Shown here one piece after another: positions 36,084 through 45,293 of a stretch of 64,000 nt of DNA. The first letter of the stretch is position 1. Each line of letters opens with the position of its first letter. Origin of the DNA: Streptomyces sp. Alt3. GTDB taxonomy: Bacteria > Actinomycetota > Actinomycetes > Streptomycetales > Streptomycetaceae. Below the pieces are notes generated by a model that saw only the letters and a program-made list of their open reading frames with translations, searched no databases and was not told the origin of the DNA. The stretch is from assembly GCF_030719215.1 (NCBI RefSeq), contig NZ_CP120983.1, forward strand, positions 186,001 to 250,000, read 5' to 3'. The translations under genes were made by a program, and so were the position numbers.

Positions 36084-36188
36084 CTGACATATGACTGAGA
36101 GGTGCCCCCGAACGATCGGGCACCGCTCGAACGAGTGCACCGCTTCGCGTCGTTCCGCTCGGTTGGGGACTGCGCGATCATTGTCCTC

Positions 36189-36788
36189 ATGGCCGACGAC
36201 CACACACACGTCCAGGACTTCTTCGCCGCGCGGGCAGCGGGCTGGGACACCCGCTTCCCGGACGACGGACCCGCCTACGCGGCAGCAGTCCGCGAGCTCG
36301 GCCTGCGGCCCGGCGGTACGGTGATCGACGCGGGCTGCGGAACCGGACGTGCGCTGCCGTCCCTGCGCGGGGCGGTCGGACCCGGGGGCACGGTGATCGG
36401 CGCCGACCTGACCCGCGAGATGCTGGACGCCGCCCTCCTGGCGGGGAGAGAAGCGTGCGGCGCCCTGCTGCTGACGGATGTCGCACGGCTGCCGCTGCGT
36501 ACGGGGACCGTCGACGCAGTCTTCGCCGCCGGTCTCCTCTCGCACCTCCCGGACCCCGGACAAGGGCTGCTGGAACTGGCAAGAGTGGTGCGCCCCGGGG
36601 GCCGGCTCGCCCTTTTCCACCCCATCGGACGGGCCGCTCTGGCAGCACGGCACGGACGGCGTCTGTCGGACGACGATCTCAGGGCCGAGCCGCGTCTCAC
36701 GCCGCTGCTGGCGGCTACGGGCTGGCGGCTGGACGCCTACACCGACGAGGACAGCCGTTTCCTGGCACTGGCCGTGCGGACCGGCTGA
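36189..36788 (+). CDS. Class I SAM-dependent methyltransferase
   Basis: A 199-residue Rossmann methyltransferase. VIDAGCGTGRALPSLRG is the SAM motif I, DLTREMLDAALLAG motif II region, AVFAAGLLSHLPDPGQGL motif IV and ARVVRPGGRLALFHP motif V. The substrate is not evident. ATG 36189 is chosen, as it starts the conserved region; an in-frame ATG at 36102 gives 29 extra residues with no ribosome binding site. Confidence 0.82.
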   Translation: MADDHTHVQDFFAARAAGWDTRFPDDGPAYAAAVRELGLRPGGTVIDAGCGTGRALPSLRGAVGPGGTVIGADLTREMLDAALLAGREACGALLLTDVARLPLRTGTVDAVFAAGLLSHLPDPGQGLLELARVVRPGGRLALFHPIGRAALAARHGRRLSDDDLRAEPRLTPLLAATGWRLDAYTDEDSRFLALAVRTG

Positions 36789-36822
36789 GCGGATGCGGTC
36801 GCTCCGGTGGTCCGCTTCCCGC

Positions 36823-37728
36823 TCAGTCGGCCGGTGTCTCCGGACGCCTCCCGCGCGGCACCGGGCAGCCACGCACGCCCGGCGTGGGGAACGTGCCGAG
36901 CTGGCCCACCTCGTAACCGTCCGGGTAGCCCTTGATCTCGGGGTTCTGCCGGGCGTGGTGAGGGATGGAGCGCGGCGGCAGGAGCCGCACGGCGCGGGCC
37001 CTCAGCCGCAGGACCCCGTGGGTCAGCCCGCGGGCGACCGGACCCGGCCGTTCGTACCGGAAGGCCCGTAGCAGCGAGTCGTCGAGCAGGGCGAGGCCGG
37101 CTTTGCGCACCACGGGAGCGAGGGGGCGCGGATACCAGGAGCCCATCAGCGCAAGGGTGGCGTCGGAGACCGCGCGCGCTCCCCGGTCCCACCCGAAGTG
37201 CTCGCCCTCGTAGGCGTCCAGGACGCGTTCGAAGTCCTCGTAGGTCTGCGGCACGTCCTGGATGCCCATGTGTGCGCCGAGGGTGCGGTAGTAGGCGGCG
37301 AAGGCGCGCAGTTCGTGGTCCGACAGCTTGCGCCAGCCGTACGTGTCGAGCCAGCGCTTGGGGCTGACGACGAATGTGCACAGCACATAGCGCATGTCGT
37401 CGTTGCTGATGTCGTAGCTGCGGTGCATCCGGTTGATCCGCCGGACGGCGGTGCGGCCCACCTCGCTGTCGAAACCGTGCTCCACGACGGCGTCGAGGAG
37501 AAGTGCGGTGTCGTCGTACCTCTTCTGTGAACGTTCCGTCAGTTCGGCGGTCTCCGCGAGAAGTCGGCCGATGCTGGGGACGGCGTACGTGCGGTACAGG
37601 GCGAGTTCGAGAGCGCGGGTGATGTCCCAGGGGAACTCGTACGTCACGGTGAGCCGGTAGATCTCGAGGAAGTCCCGCTCCGGGTCGAGACGCTGGATCT
37701 CCTTGAGCCGTTCGTACCGCTGCACCAT
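36823..37728 (-). CDS. MpaB-type oxygenase (DUF2236)
   Basis: A 301-residue all-helical protein of the oxygenase MpaB family, haem proteins of uncertain reaction; related latex-cleaving enzymes belong to it. Typical features are FPWDITRALELALYRTYAVP at the N-terminus, RRINRMHRSYDISNDDMRYV, LCTFVVSPKRWLDTYGWR and FAAYYRTLGAHMGIQDVP. The C-terminus ends in a Pro/Arg-rich tail. GAGGGGG lies 5 bases before the ATG. The reaction cannot be stated. Confidence 0.83.
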   Translation of the reverse strand: MVQRYERLKEIQRLDPERDFLEIYRLTVTYEFPWDITRALELALYRTYAVPSIGRLLAETAELTERSQKRYDDTALLLDAVVEHGFDSEVGRTAVRRINRMHRSYDISNDDMRYVLCTFVVSPKRWLDTYGWRKLSDHELRAFAAYYRTLGAHMGIQDVPQTYEDFERVLDAYEGEHFGWDRGARAVSDATLALMGSWYPRPLAPVVRKAGLALLDDSLLRAFRYERPGPVARGLTHGVLRLRARAVRLLPPRSIPHHARQNPEIKGYPDGYEVGQLGTFPTPGVRGCPVPRGRRPETPAD

Positions 37729-37927
37729 GCTGTCCCCCTCGTCGGCCGGAGCCACAACCCTACGGGCGGCGGGCGCACCGGCACCACGGTGTGAGGGGCG
37801 CCGAGGCGCGCGGCGGCGCCGGTTCCAGGCCTCGGGCCGGCTGACCGTCATCCCTTGTCAGGGCCTCGACGACAGGGTTACCGAGTAGTTAAGGTGCGCC
37901 GACGGACCAAGCGACCAGGAATGAGGG

Positions 37928-38808
37928 ATGAGGGTGGGTGCTGTGGCTGGGACGGACGATACGGCCGCCGACGACGACGCACTGTTCGTGCTGACCGCGG
38001 TGCTGCTGACCCCTGCGCAATTCCCAAGCGTGCTCGGCGACGACTACGTGGCCGCGTGTGCCGCGCTCGGGCTCGAACCGTACGCCGAGGGGTACGGCCT
38101 GGTGCTCGGCCAGGACAGCGAGGGCGCCCGCTGGACGGTCGTCGTGGAGGACGTCTCGCTGGTGGCGGTCGCCATCGCCTCGTGGGACTGCGGGATGGAG
38201 TACGACCTCTCCCCCGATGACCGCTCCGTGGTCTGCGCGCTCCCTGGATGGCCACTCGCACTGGCGGTCGCCGCACCCGGGGTCCCCGAGCCCCACGACC
38301 CGGCACCCGGTCCGGACGGCGATGACCCGGTGCCGCTGACGCCGCCGGACACCGAGGTCTGGGGTCCTCCGCAGCGGCGCCTGGGAGCGGACGAGATCGC
38401 CTTGCAGTGGGCGGCCTGGCGGGGGCAGATCGACGACGGGACCGCGTTCGGCAGGTCCGAGGGACCCGTGCCCGGCGCCGGGGAGGGGCCGGCGGGGACC
38501 AGACCGGTGAACGCGCGGCGGAACCCGCCGGATCGGGTCAGCACCCCGGCGTACGCATGGCGCTCGAGGCGGCCGGTGCCTACATCGGCTCTCCGCCTCC
38601 GGCCGGCCGGATCCGCTCCGCGTTCGCTCCGGGCGGTGCGCGCACGCTGCGGGTCGACGGGCCGGGCTGGTCACTGGTGGCCAGGACCGACGACATCGCC
38701 TTCGTGCTGCTGGACGAGGAGCCGGGAGAGATCATTCCGGTGGGCCGCGGTCCGGAGTTGCCGGGGCTGCTGAAAGCCCTCGACGATCTGGCGGTCCGCC
38801 CGTCCTGA
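37928..38808 (+). pseudogene. Frameshifted conserved hypothetical gene
   Basis: Two overlapping reading frames make up one protein. Frame 1 starts at ATG 37928 (or GTG 37943) and reads LFVLTAVLLTPAQFPSVLGD, GWPLALAVAAPGVPEPHD and ADEIALQWAAWRGQIDDG. Near 38475-38500, in the G-rich CGGGGAGGGGCCGGCGGGG, codon use moves to a second frame, GDQTGERAAEPAGSGQ to AAGAYIGSPPPAGRIRS, ending LKALDDLAVRPS at 38808. A single missing base explains both. It may be real inactivation or a sequencing error in a G tract. The family is uncharacterised. Confidence 0.65.
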
Positions 38809-38836
38809 CCGTCTGCGGTGCGCACGGCCAGGACGG
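38800..38836. terminator. Hairpin spanning a stop codon, between convergent genes
   Basis: CCGTCCTGACCGTCTGCG pairs with CGCACGGCCAGGACGG with two mismatches. The stop codon of the upstream frame (38806-38808) lies in its left arm. It ends 15 bp before the convergent MOSC gene's stop. Confidence 0.65.
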
Positions 38837-38851
38837 CACGATCCGTGGGTG

Positions 38852-39394
38852 CTACACACGCTCCAGGCGACGGTGGGGCCCGGCGGGCAGCACGGCTTTG
38901 ATCACGTCGCCGGGCCGTACGACTCCGCCGGTCCGGACGACGCCCATGATCCCGGCCTTGCGCACGACGGTGCCGTCGTCCGCACGGCCGACGACCTGCT
39001 TGAGCAGTCCACCCTGGAAGACGTCGATCTGCAGACACGGGTTCCTCAGACCGGTCACCTCGACGACGGCCTCGTCGCCGAGGTGGAGCAGGGCGCCCAC
39101 GGGAAGCCCGAGGAGATCGATGCCCGCGGTGGTGACGTTCTCCCCGAGGTCCCCCGGGGAGACCTCGAATCCGGCCTGCCCGAGCTCGGTGAAGAGCTCC
39201 TGCTGAATGAGGTGGACCTGGCGCAGGTTGGGCTGCGTCGGGTCCTGGGCGACACGGGAGCGGTGCTTCACCGTGACTCCCGCGTGGACGTCACCCTCCA
39301 CACCGAGTCCGGCCAGGAGCGAGACGCTGTCCCTGTTCGGCTTGGTGAAGGAGTAGACGCCATTGCTGCTCACCGCGACGACTGTGCTGTTCAG
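38852..39394 (-). CDS. MOSC-domain protein with probable CTG start
   Basis: A 180-residue MOSC domain (molybdenum-cofactor sulfurase C-terminal fold): GVEGDVHAGVTVKHRSRVAQ, LRQVHLIQQELFTELG, GDLGENVTTAGIDLLGLPVG and the conserved Cys in VTGLRNPCLQIDVFQ. The usual start is upstream of VVAVSSN. Here CTG at 39394 stands 8 bases after AAGGAGA and overlaps the stop of the upstream small gene (CTGA), giving MNSTVVAVSSNGVYS. The next start, GTG 39373, has no ribosome binding site and would cut the first strand. So coupled initiation at CTG is likely. Confidence 0.75.
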   Translation of the reverse strand: MNSTVVAVSSNGVYSFTKPNRDSVSLLAGLGVEGDVHAGVTVKHRSRVAQDPTQPNLRQVHLIQQELFTELGQAGFEVSPGDLGENVTTAGIDLLGLPVGALLHLGDEAVVEVTGLRNPCLQIDVFQGGLLKQVVGRADDGTVVRKAGIMGVVRTGGVVRPGDVIKAVLPAGPHRRLERV

Positions 39395-39573
39395 CGCCCT
39401 ATCTCCTTGCGACTGATCCTACGGAGCCTGCGCCTCTGCGACGGGTCGAGCATCAGGTACCCGACCACGGGTACGCCGATGAGGACCAGCAGCGACCACC
39501 AGAAACCGATGAACGGAATCAGGACGACTGCAGCGACGACTCCCCCGATGGCGATCTTTCCACCGTTCGACAT
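39391..39573 (-). CDS. Small membrane protein
   Basis: A 60-residue protein, MSNGGKIAIGGVVAAVVLIP followed by a helix pair (LIPFIGFWWSLLVLIGVPVV) and a basic tail (RRRLRRISRKEIGR). One or two membrane helices are predicted. No function is known. GAGGAGG stands before the ATG. Its stop overlaps the probable CTG start of the MOSC gene by 4 bases. Confidence 0.75.
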   Translation of the reverse strand: MSNGGKIAIGGVVAAVVLIPFIGFWWSLLVLIGVPVVGYLMLDPSQRRRLRRISRKEIGR

Positions 39574-39669
39574 GATCCGTGCCTCCTCCGCGGCCGGAGC
39601 CGCTCCTGATGTGTGAACGCTTGTGCGCCCCTGTCGGTTCCGGCCGCGTCGCACGAGTCGGTTGCGGGG

Positions 39670-40734
39670 CTACCGGAGGGGCTCGCCCACCTCGTGCATG
39701 TGCCGCAGCGCCTGTCGGTAGGACTCGACGATGCCCGTCTCGGCGTACGGCATCCCGATGGACGCGCAGTGCGCCTTCACCAGGGGCTGGGCCAGTCGCA
39801 GGTGGGGACGGGGCATGCTCGGGAAGAGGTGGTGCTCGATCTGGTAGTTGAGACCGCCGAGGAACCAGTCGGTGAGGAAGGCCCCCCGGACGTTGCGCGA
39901 GGTGAGGACCTGGCGCTGCAGATGCCCCCAGCGGTCACCGTCGGGGTCGGGCATCTCCATGCCCTTGTGGTTCGGGGCGAAGGCCATGCCGAGGTGGAGT
40001 CCGAACAGCGCGTGGTGCAGGAGAGCGAAGACGAGGGCCTTGCCGGGAGACATGACGCTCAGGAGCAGCGCGGCGTACAGGGCGAGATGGCCGACCAGGA
40101 GCAGGCCGGAGAGCGCGCGCTCACGGACGGGCTGCCGCCGGAGGAACTGGAAGCCGTAGATCTTGAGGGCGATGCCTTCGAGGAGCAGCATGGGGAAGAA
40201 CAGCCGTGCCTGGTTGCGGGTGAGCCAGCGGGCGAATCCCTCGCGCTGGGCGGCCTGCTTCTGTGTCCATACCAGGGCGCCGACGCCGACGTCGGGGTCC
40301 TTGTCCACGTGGTTCGGATTGGCGTGGTGGCGTACGTGCTTGTCGTTCCACCAGGCTTCGTTCATGCCGAGAAGCAGATTGGCGTGCACGAGTCCGACGA
40401 CCCGGCCGGCCTTGCGGCCGGCGGTTATCTGGGCATGGCCCGCGTCGTGACCGTAGAAGGCCGTGCGGGTCCAGAAGATGGCGAGCGGCAGCGCGAGCAG
40501 CAGGTTCCACCAGGTGTCACCGAGCAGGACCATGCCGGCGATCACCGCGCCGAGAGCCACCAGGTTGACCGCTATCCCGGCGGTGTACCAGCCGGTGCGC
40601 CGCTCCAGGAGCCCCTGCTCCCTGACCGTCTTGAGGAGCGGAGCGAAATCGCTTCCGGGAGCCTGGGGGCTTCCCGGACTCTCCGTTCCGTCGCGTGAGG
40701 GTTCCGCAACGGTGGCTGCTATCGCCTGGGGCAT
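39670..40734 (-). CDS. Fatty acid desaturase
   Basis: A 354-residue membrane di-iron desaturase that introduces a double bond into acyl chains. Histidine boxes FYGHDAGHAQ, DKHVRHHANPNHVDKD and GLNYQIEHHLFPSMP hold the eight iron ligands. Four hydrophobic helices separate them. The C-terminal box Q-x-x-HH type resembles front-end or delta-9 acyl-lipid desaturases of actinobacteria; regioselectivity cannot be told. It may adjust membrane fluidity. No redox partner is adjacent. Confidence 0.9.
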   Translation of the reverse strand: MPQAIAATVAEPSRDGTESPGSPQAPGSDFAPLLKTVREQGLLERRTGWYTAGIAVNLVALGAVIAGMVLLGDTWWNLLLALPLAIFWTRTAFYGHDAGHAQITAGRKAGRVVGLVHANLLLGMNEAWWNDKHVRHHANPNHVDKDPDVGVGALVWTQKQAAQREGFARWLTRNQARLFFPMLLLEGIALKIYGFQFLRRQPVRERALSGLLLVGHLALYAALLLSVMSPGKALVFALLHHALFGLHLGMAFAPNHKGMEMPDPDGDRWGHLQRQVLTSRNVRGAFLTDWFLGGLNYQIEHHLFPSMPRPHLRLAQPLVKAHCASIGMPYAETGIVESYRQALRHMHEVGEPLR

Positions 40735-40992
40735 GATGTCTCCGGTTTCTCGGCATCTGCGCTGACCTCGTCAAACGTACGGAGGGCGGGCCTGCGGCAG
40801 CCATGGCGCCATCACCCCGGCCGTGCGGGGGAAATCCCCCGTGTCCGGTGGTGGTGGAAGCTGCACCTCAGACTTCAGAAGGCAGAAACGAGTGAGGTGG
40901 GTCACTGTGCGTTTCTCCCGGAACGGGCCGTGGGTGGGGTACCCTCGGCGACCCCGGGCTCACTAGTCAAATTTGAGGAATCTGACATCGCT

Positions 40993-43911
40993 GTGCACAG
41001 GCTCCCTGCGGCAACGCTCGACGAAATCTCTGAACTGTCCCGCTGCTCCGCAGTCTTCCTCCCCGCGGATCCGGCCCGTACCGGCCTGATCGCGTTCTGG
41101 AATGCGGACGGTAGCACCCCTCCCGGCGATCCGGGGATTCATCACCGCAACGAGGTGAGTCCCCCCGGCGCCGAAGGAGGCCGGACGGAGCTGACGGTCG
41201 TCGGGAGTGACGTCCGCCCGTATGTGGTCCCGGCGTTGCTGATGTCCGTGAGGGACGCGCTGCCGGTCCTGACACGGGCCCGGGCCGGCGCGGGCTCCTC
41301 CCCCTCCACGGCGTTCTGGGGCGCGGCGGGGGTCCTCGCACTCCAACTCGTCGCACGGGGGCTGCTGTTGCCCGGACTGAGCGCCACGGACCACGATGCC
41401 TGGCGTGCCGGACCGCTGACCGTGGACGATGTCGAGCGGATCCGGGTGCTGGCCGCGTCCATGCCGCCACAGGCCCACGCGGTACCGCTCGACGCGGCGG
41501 CCGACCCAGTGATGCTGGCCGATCCGGAGTCGCTGCTGAGGTCGTTCCTCGACGCGGTGGCGGACGGCCTGCCCCGTACTCCGGCGGCCCCGTCCGTCAC
41601 GGGCACACCGGCGTTCGCCGCCCGCAGCGCGCGGCAGTTGCCCCGACTGCGTACGTGGGCGGCCGATGTGGCCGCAGGCCACGATGCGGGTGTGCGTCTC
41701 TCGCTGCGCGTCGAGGTCTCGGGAATCGATGGTGCGACGGGCGGGGAGGACGACACCGACGACGCCCCCTCCTTCCGTGCGGTCCTGCAGATCCACAGCA
41801 TCCAGGACCCCGTCCTGGTGGCGGACGCGGCGGACGTGTGGGCCGACCGGTCCCCGGCCGCCTCGTCGTTCGGCCCGCGCGCACGCATGGACGCTCTGCT
41901 CGCCCTGCGTCGCGCGGCGCGCGCCTGGCCTCCGCTGACACCTCTTCTGTCGGCCGCGGTACCGGACGCTGTCGAGCCCGCGGACGAGGAGATCGCGGAG
42001 CTGCTGGGCCCGGCGGCCAGGGCACTCGCCGCGACAGGCGTCCAGGTGCACTGGCCCAAGGAGTTGGCGAGGAAACTCACCGCGCGGGCAGTGATCGGCC
42101 CCCAGGACGACGAGGACGCGGCTGCCGCCCGGACCGCGTCCGGCACGCCGTCCTTCCTGTCGGCCGACGCGCTGCTGGCGTTCGACTGGTGGTTCGCACT
42201 GGGCGACCGGAAACTGAGCCGGGCGGAGCTCGACCGGCTGGCCGAGGCGGGCAGACCACTGGTCAGGCTGCGCGACCAGTGGGTGCTCGTCGACCCGGAG
42301 GACGCACGGCGCGCCCGTGAGTCCAGGGACCGCAAGGTCACCCCCATCGACGCCCTGGGTGCCGTGCTCACCGGGTCCACCGATGTCGACGGCCGCAGGG
42401 TGGACGTGGCCGCGACGGGCTGGCTCGAAGAACTGCGTGCGCGTATCGCCGACCCGGAGTCCGGGGACCACCGCGCGGTCGGACAGCCGGAGGCGCTCGA
42501 CGCCTCTCTGCGCGACTACCAGCTGCGCGGCCTGAACTGGCTCCACAGCATGACCTCGCTCGGCCTCGGCTGCTGTCTCGCCGACGACATGGGACTCGGA
42601 AAGACGATCACTCTGATCGCGCTCCATCTGCACCGCCAGGGCATCGAAACGGCTGCGGGGCCCACGCTCGTGGTGTGCCCCACCTCCCTCATGAGCAACT
42701 GGCAGCGGGAGATCGAGAAGTTCGCCCCGGGCACCCCGGTACGCCGCTTCCACGGCGGGTCGCGCTCCCTGGAGGGCCTGGTGGACGGCGAGTTCGTCCT
42801 CACCACCTACGGCACGATGCGTCTCGACACGGCGCGGCTGGCCGAGGCGTCCTGGGGCATGGTCGTCGCCGACGAGGCGCAGCACGTGAAAAATCCTCAC
42901 TCGGCGACCGCCAGACAGCTGCGTACCATCGGTGCGCGGGCACGCGTCGCCCTGACCGGCACCCCGGTCGAGAACAACCTCTCCGAACTGTGGGCGATCC
43001 TCGACTGGACGACCCCGGGGCTCCTGGGGCGGCTCGGCACGTTCCGTACCCGCTACGCGAGTGCGGTGGAGGGCGGCAACGACCCGGCCGCGGCCGAGCG
43101 GCTCGCCTCGCTGGTCCGCCCGTTCCTCCTGCGGCGCCGCAAGTCCGACCCGGGCATCGCGCCGGAGCTCCCGCCGAAGACGGAGACCGACCGGACCGTG
43201 TCGCTCACGGCGGAACAGGCCGGCCTGTACGAGGCGGTGGTCCGCGAGACGCTCGACGAGATCTCCCGCGCCGACGGCTTCGCGCGCCGCGGGCTGGTCG
43301 TCAAGCTGCTGACCGCGCTCAAGCAGATCTGCAACCACCCGGCGCAGTACCTCAAGGAGGAACAGCCGCGCATCGTGGACAGGTCGGGGAAGGTGGAGCT
43401 GCTGGACGAGCTGCTCGACACGATCCTCTCCGAGGGCGCGAGCGTGCTGGTGTTCACCCAGTACGTACAGATGGCGCGGCTGCTGGAGCGCCATCTGGCG
43501 GCGCGGGGTGTGCCCACCCAGTTCCTGCACGGTGGTACCCCGGTCGCCACGCGGGAGGCCATGGTCAACCGCTTCCAGGCCGGCGGGGTTCCGGTGTTCC
43601 TGCTGTCGCTCAAGGCCGCGGGCACAGGACTCAACCTGACCCGAGCGGGGCATGTCGTGCACTTCGACCGCTGGTGGAATCCGGCCGTGGAGGCCCAGGC
43701 CACCGACCGCGCCTACCGGATCGGGCAGACCCAGCCGGTGCAGGTGCACCGGCTCATCGCCGAGGGCACGATCGAGGACCGGATCGCCGCCATGCTGGCC
43801 CGGAAGCAGGGGCTCGCGGACGCGGTACTGGGAGGCGGCGAGGCCGCACTGACCGAGTTGAGCGACGCGGAGCTGGCGGAGCTGGTCGAACTGCGAGGAG
43901 GCGCACGATGA
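40993..43911 (+). CDS. SNF2-family DEAD/DEAH-box helicase
   Basis: A 972-residue helicase. An unrecognised N-terminal domain (about 1-490) precedes the ATPase core. Motif I DDMGLGKTITLIALH, motif II ADEAQHVK, motif III ALTGTPVENNLSELWAIL, motif IV-V LVFTQYVQMARLLERHL and motif VI QATDRAYRIGQTQPVQ are intact. GTG 40993 is preferred: upstream in frame the codons (TCA, CTA, AAA, TTT) are unlike the genes here, although the frame is open back to 40897. The gene overlaps the SWIM gene by ATGA. Confidence 0.88.
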   Translation: MHRLPAATLDEISELSRCSAVFLPADPARTGLIAFWNADGSTPPGDPGIHHRNEVSPPGAEGGRTELTVVGSDVRPYVVPALLMSVRDALPVLTRARAGAGSSPSTAFWGAAGVLALQLVARGLLLPGLSATDHDAWRAGPLTVDDVERIRVLAASMPPQAHAVPLDAAADPVMLADPESLLRSFLDAVADGLPRTPAAPSVTGTPAFAARSARQLPRLRTWAADVAAGHDAGVRLSLRVEVSGIDGATGGEDDTDDAPSFRAVLQIHSIQDPVLVADAADVWADRSPAASSFGPRARMDALLALRRAARAWPPLTPLLSAAVPDAVEPADEEIAELLGPAARALAATGVQVHWPKELARKLTARAVIGPQDDEDAAAARTASGTPSFLSADALLAFDWWFALGDRKLSRAELDRLAEAGRPLVRLRDQWVLVDPEDARRARESRDRKVTPIDALGAVLTGSTDVDGRRVDVAATGWLEELRARIADPESGDHRAVGQPEALDASLRDYQLRGLNWLHSMTSLGLGCCLADDMGLGKTITLIALHLHRQGIETAAGPTLVVCPTSLMSNWQREIEKFAPGTPVRRFHGGSRSLEGLVDGEFVLTTYGTMRLDTARLAEASWGMVVADEAQHVKNPHSATARQLRTIGARARVALTGTPVENNLSELWAILDWTTPGLLGRLGTFRTRYASAVEGGNDPAAAERLASLVRPFLLRRRKSDPGIAPELPPKTETDRTVSLTAEQAGLYEAVVRETLDEISRADGFARRGLVVKLLTALKQICNHPAQYLKEEQPRIVDRSGKVELLDELLDTILSEGASVLVFTQYVQMARLLERHLAARGVPTQFLHGGTPVATREAMVNRFQAGGVPVFLLSLKAAGTGLNLTRAGHVVHFDRWWNPAVEAQATDRAYRIGQTQPVQVHRLIAEGTIEDRIAAMLARKQGLADAVLGGGEAALTELSDAELAELVELRGGAR

Positions 43912-45293
43912 ACAAGGGTCACGAACCGGAGCGTACGTTCGCCGCACTCGCGCCTTCACAGGGGCGCGGGTTCGCCTCCTCGTGGTGGGGGCGGGCATGG
44001 CTGAAGGCGCTGGAGGACACGGCGCTCGACGGTCAACAGCTCAAGAGGGGCCGGCGGCTGGCCCGTGAGGGCAGGGTCGGTGCGGTGTCCGTGCGGCCCG
44101 GCCGGCTCACGGCGGTCGTGCAGGACCACGATTCGACGGCGTACCGCAGTGATGTGCTGCTCCAGGAGCTGAGCGAGGAGGAGTGGGACCGCTTTCTGGA
44201 CATGGCTTCGGAGAGGTCCGGGCACATCGCCGCACTGCTCGACCGCGAGATGCCACCGCACCTGGTGGAGGACGCGGCCGCGGCAGGGCTCCATCTGCTG
44301 CCGGGGATCGGCGACCTGGAGCCGGAGTGCAGCTGCGAGGCATGGGACCACTGCCCGCACTCGGGTGCACTGTGCTACCAGGTGGCGCGGCTGCTGGACC
44401 AGGACCCCTTCGTGCTGCTGTTGCTGCGGGGCCGGGACGAGCGACGGCTGCTGGACGAGTTGCAGGTACGCAGCGCGGCGCGAGCCGTACCGAGGCCGGG
44501 CTCCGAGGTGTCGGCGGGGGATCCGGCCGGCGGCCCGGCGGCCCGGGGAGTACGCGCCGACGAGGCGTACGCGGCACGGGACATCCTGCCGCCGTTGCCC
44601 TCTCCCCCTCCCCTGCCCACCGAACCGGGCCTTCCGCCGTCGCTGGACACGGAGACCGCTCCGGCCGCGGATGTCGACCCGCCTGGTCTGGAGTTCCTGG
44701 CGGCGGACAGCGCGGTACGGGCGTACGCCATGCTGGCGGAGGCACTGGCCGTCGGCCACGGACAGCAGCCCCTGACAGCCGGACTGACGCCGGAGCAGGA
44801 CGCGGTACGGTTCGCCGCCGACGGCCGGCCGGGTGCCCGTCTGACGGCGCGCCTCGCGGCGGCCGCAGGACGCTCGACGGCCGGGCTCGACGTCGCGGTG
44901 CGGGCCTGGCGGTTCGGCGGGACGGCGGCACTGGCGGTGTGCGACGAGGAGTGGCTGCCCGGCCCGGACGAACTCGCCCGGGCCCGGGCTCAGCTCGCCG
45001 CTGCGTGGGAGGAAGGTGAGGGCCCGCGGCTGCGTGGCGCCGACAACCGCTGGACCGTGATCGGTTCCGGTGCGCAACTGCGGTACGGGCGGGACGGGCG
45101 GTGGTGGCCGTACGCCAAGGAGCGCGGCCGCTGGGTGCCGGCCGGCCGGCGGAGGACGACCCGGCGGCCGCTCTGGCCGAAGTACTGTCGGGTGCCTGAG
45201 GGGCAGGAGTCCTCATCCGCGCGGAACCGTACCGTGGGGCGGTGCGTGTTGTGCCGTGTACCGGACCACGCCCCAGGCCTACAGGAGTGCTGA
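43908..45293 (+). CDS. SWIM zinc-finger protein with frameshifted C-terminus
   Basis: A 461-residue protein, partner of the SNF2 gene by ATGA overlap. Conserved N-terminal SSWWGRAWLKALED and the SWIM finger C-S-C...C-P-H (PECSCEAWDHCPHSGALCY, about residue 145) are seen. From about 45141 the natural end PAEDDPAAALAEVLSGA lies in another frame, with a stop at 45197-45199. The present frame gives an abnormal tail (RRTTRRPLWPKYC) up to 45293. A one-base deletion in GGCCGGCCGG explains it. The finger and core are unaffected. Confidence 0.82.
   Translation: MNKGHEPERTFAALAPSQGRGFASSWWGRAWLKALEDTALDGQQLKRGRRLAREGRVGAVSVRPGRLTAVVQDHDSTAYRSDVLLQELSEEEWDRFLDMASERSGHIAALLDREMPPHLVEDAAAAGLHLLPGIGDLEPECSCEAWDHCPHSGALCYQVARLLDQDPFVLLLLRGRDERRLLDELQVRSAARAVPRPGSEVSAGDPAGGPAARGVRADEAYAARDILPPLPSPPPLPTEPGLPPSLDTETAPAADVDPPGLEFLAADSAVRAYAMLAEALAVGHGQQPLTAGLTPEQDAVRFAADGRPGARLTARLAAAAGRSTAGLDVAVRAWRFGGTAALAVCDEEWLPGPDELARARAQLAAAWEEGEGPRLRGADNRWTVIGSGAQLRYGRDGRWWPYAKERGRWVPAGRRRTTRRPLWPKYCRVPEGQESSSARNRTVGRCVLCRVPDHAPGLQEC

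Noticed and set aside
40963..43998. A minus-strand open frame of about 1000 codons opposite the SNF2 gene
   Set aside because: It is the antisense shadow of the SNF2 helicase, whose motifs are intact on the plus strand. Its translation is Arg/Gly/Gln-rich with no recognisable domain.
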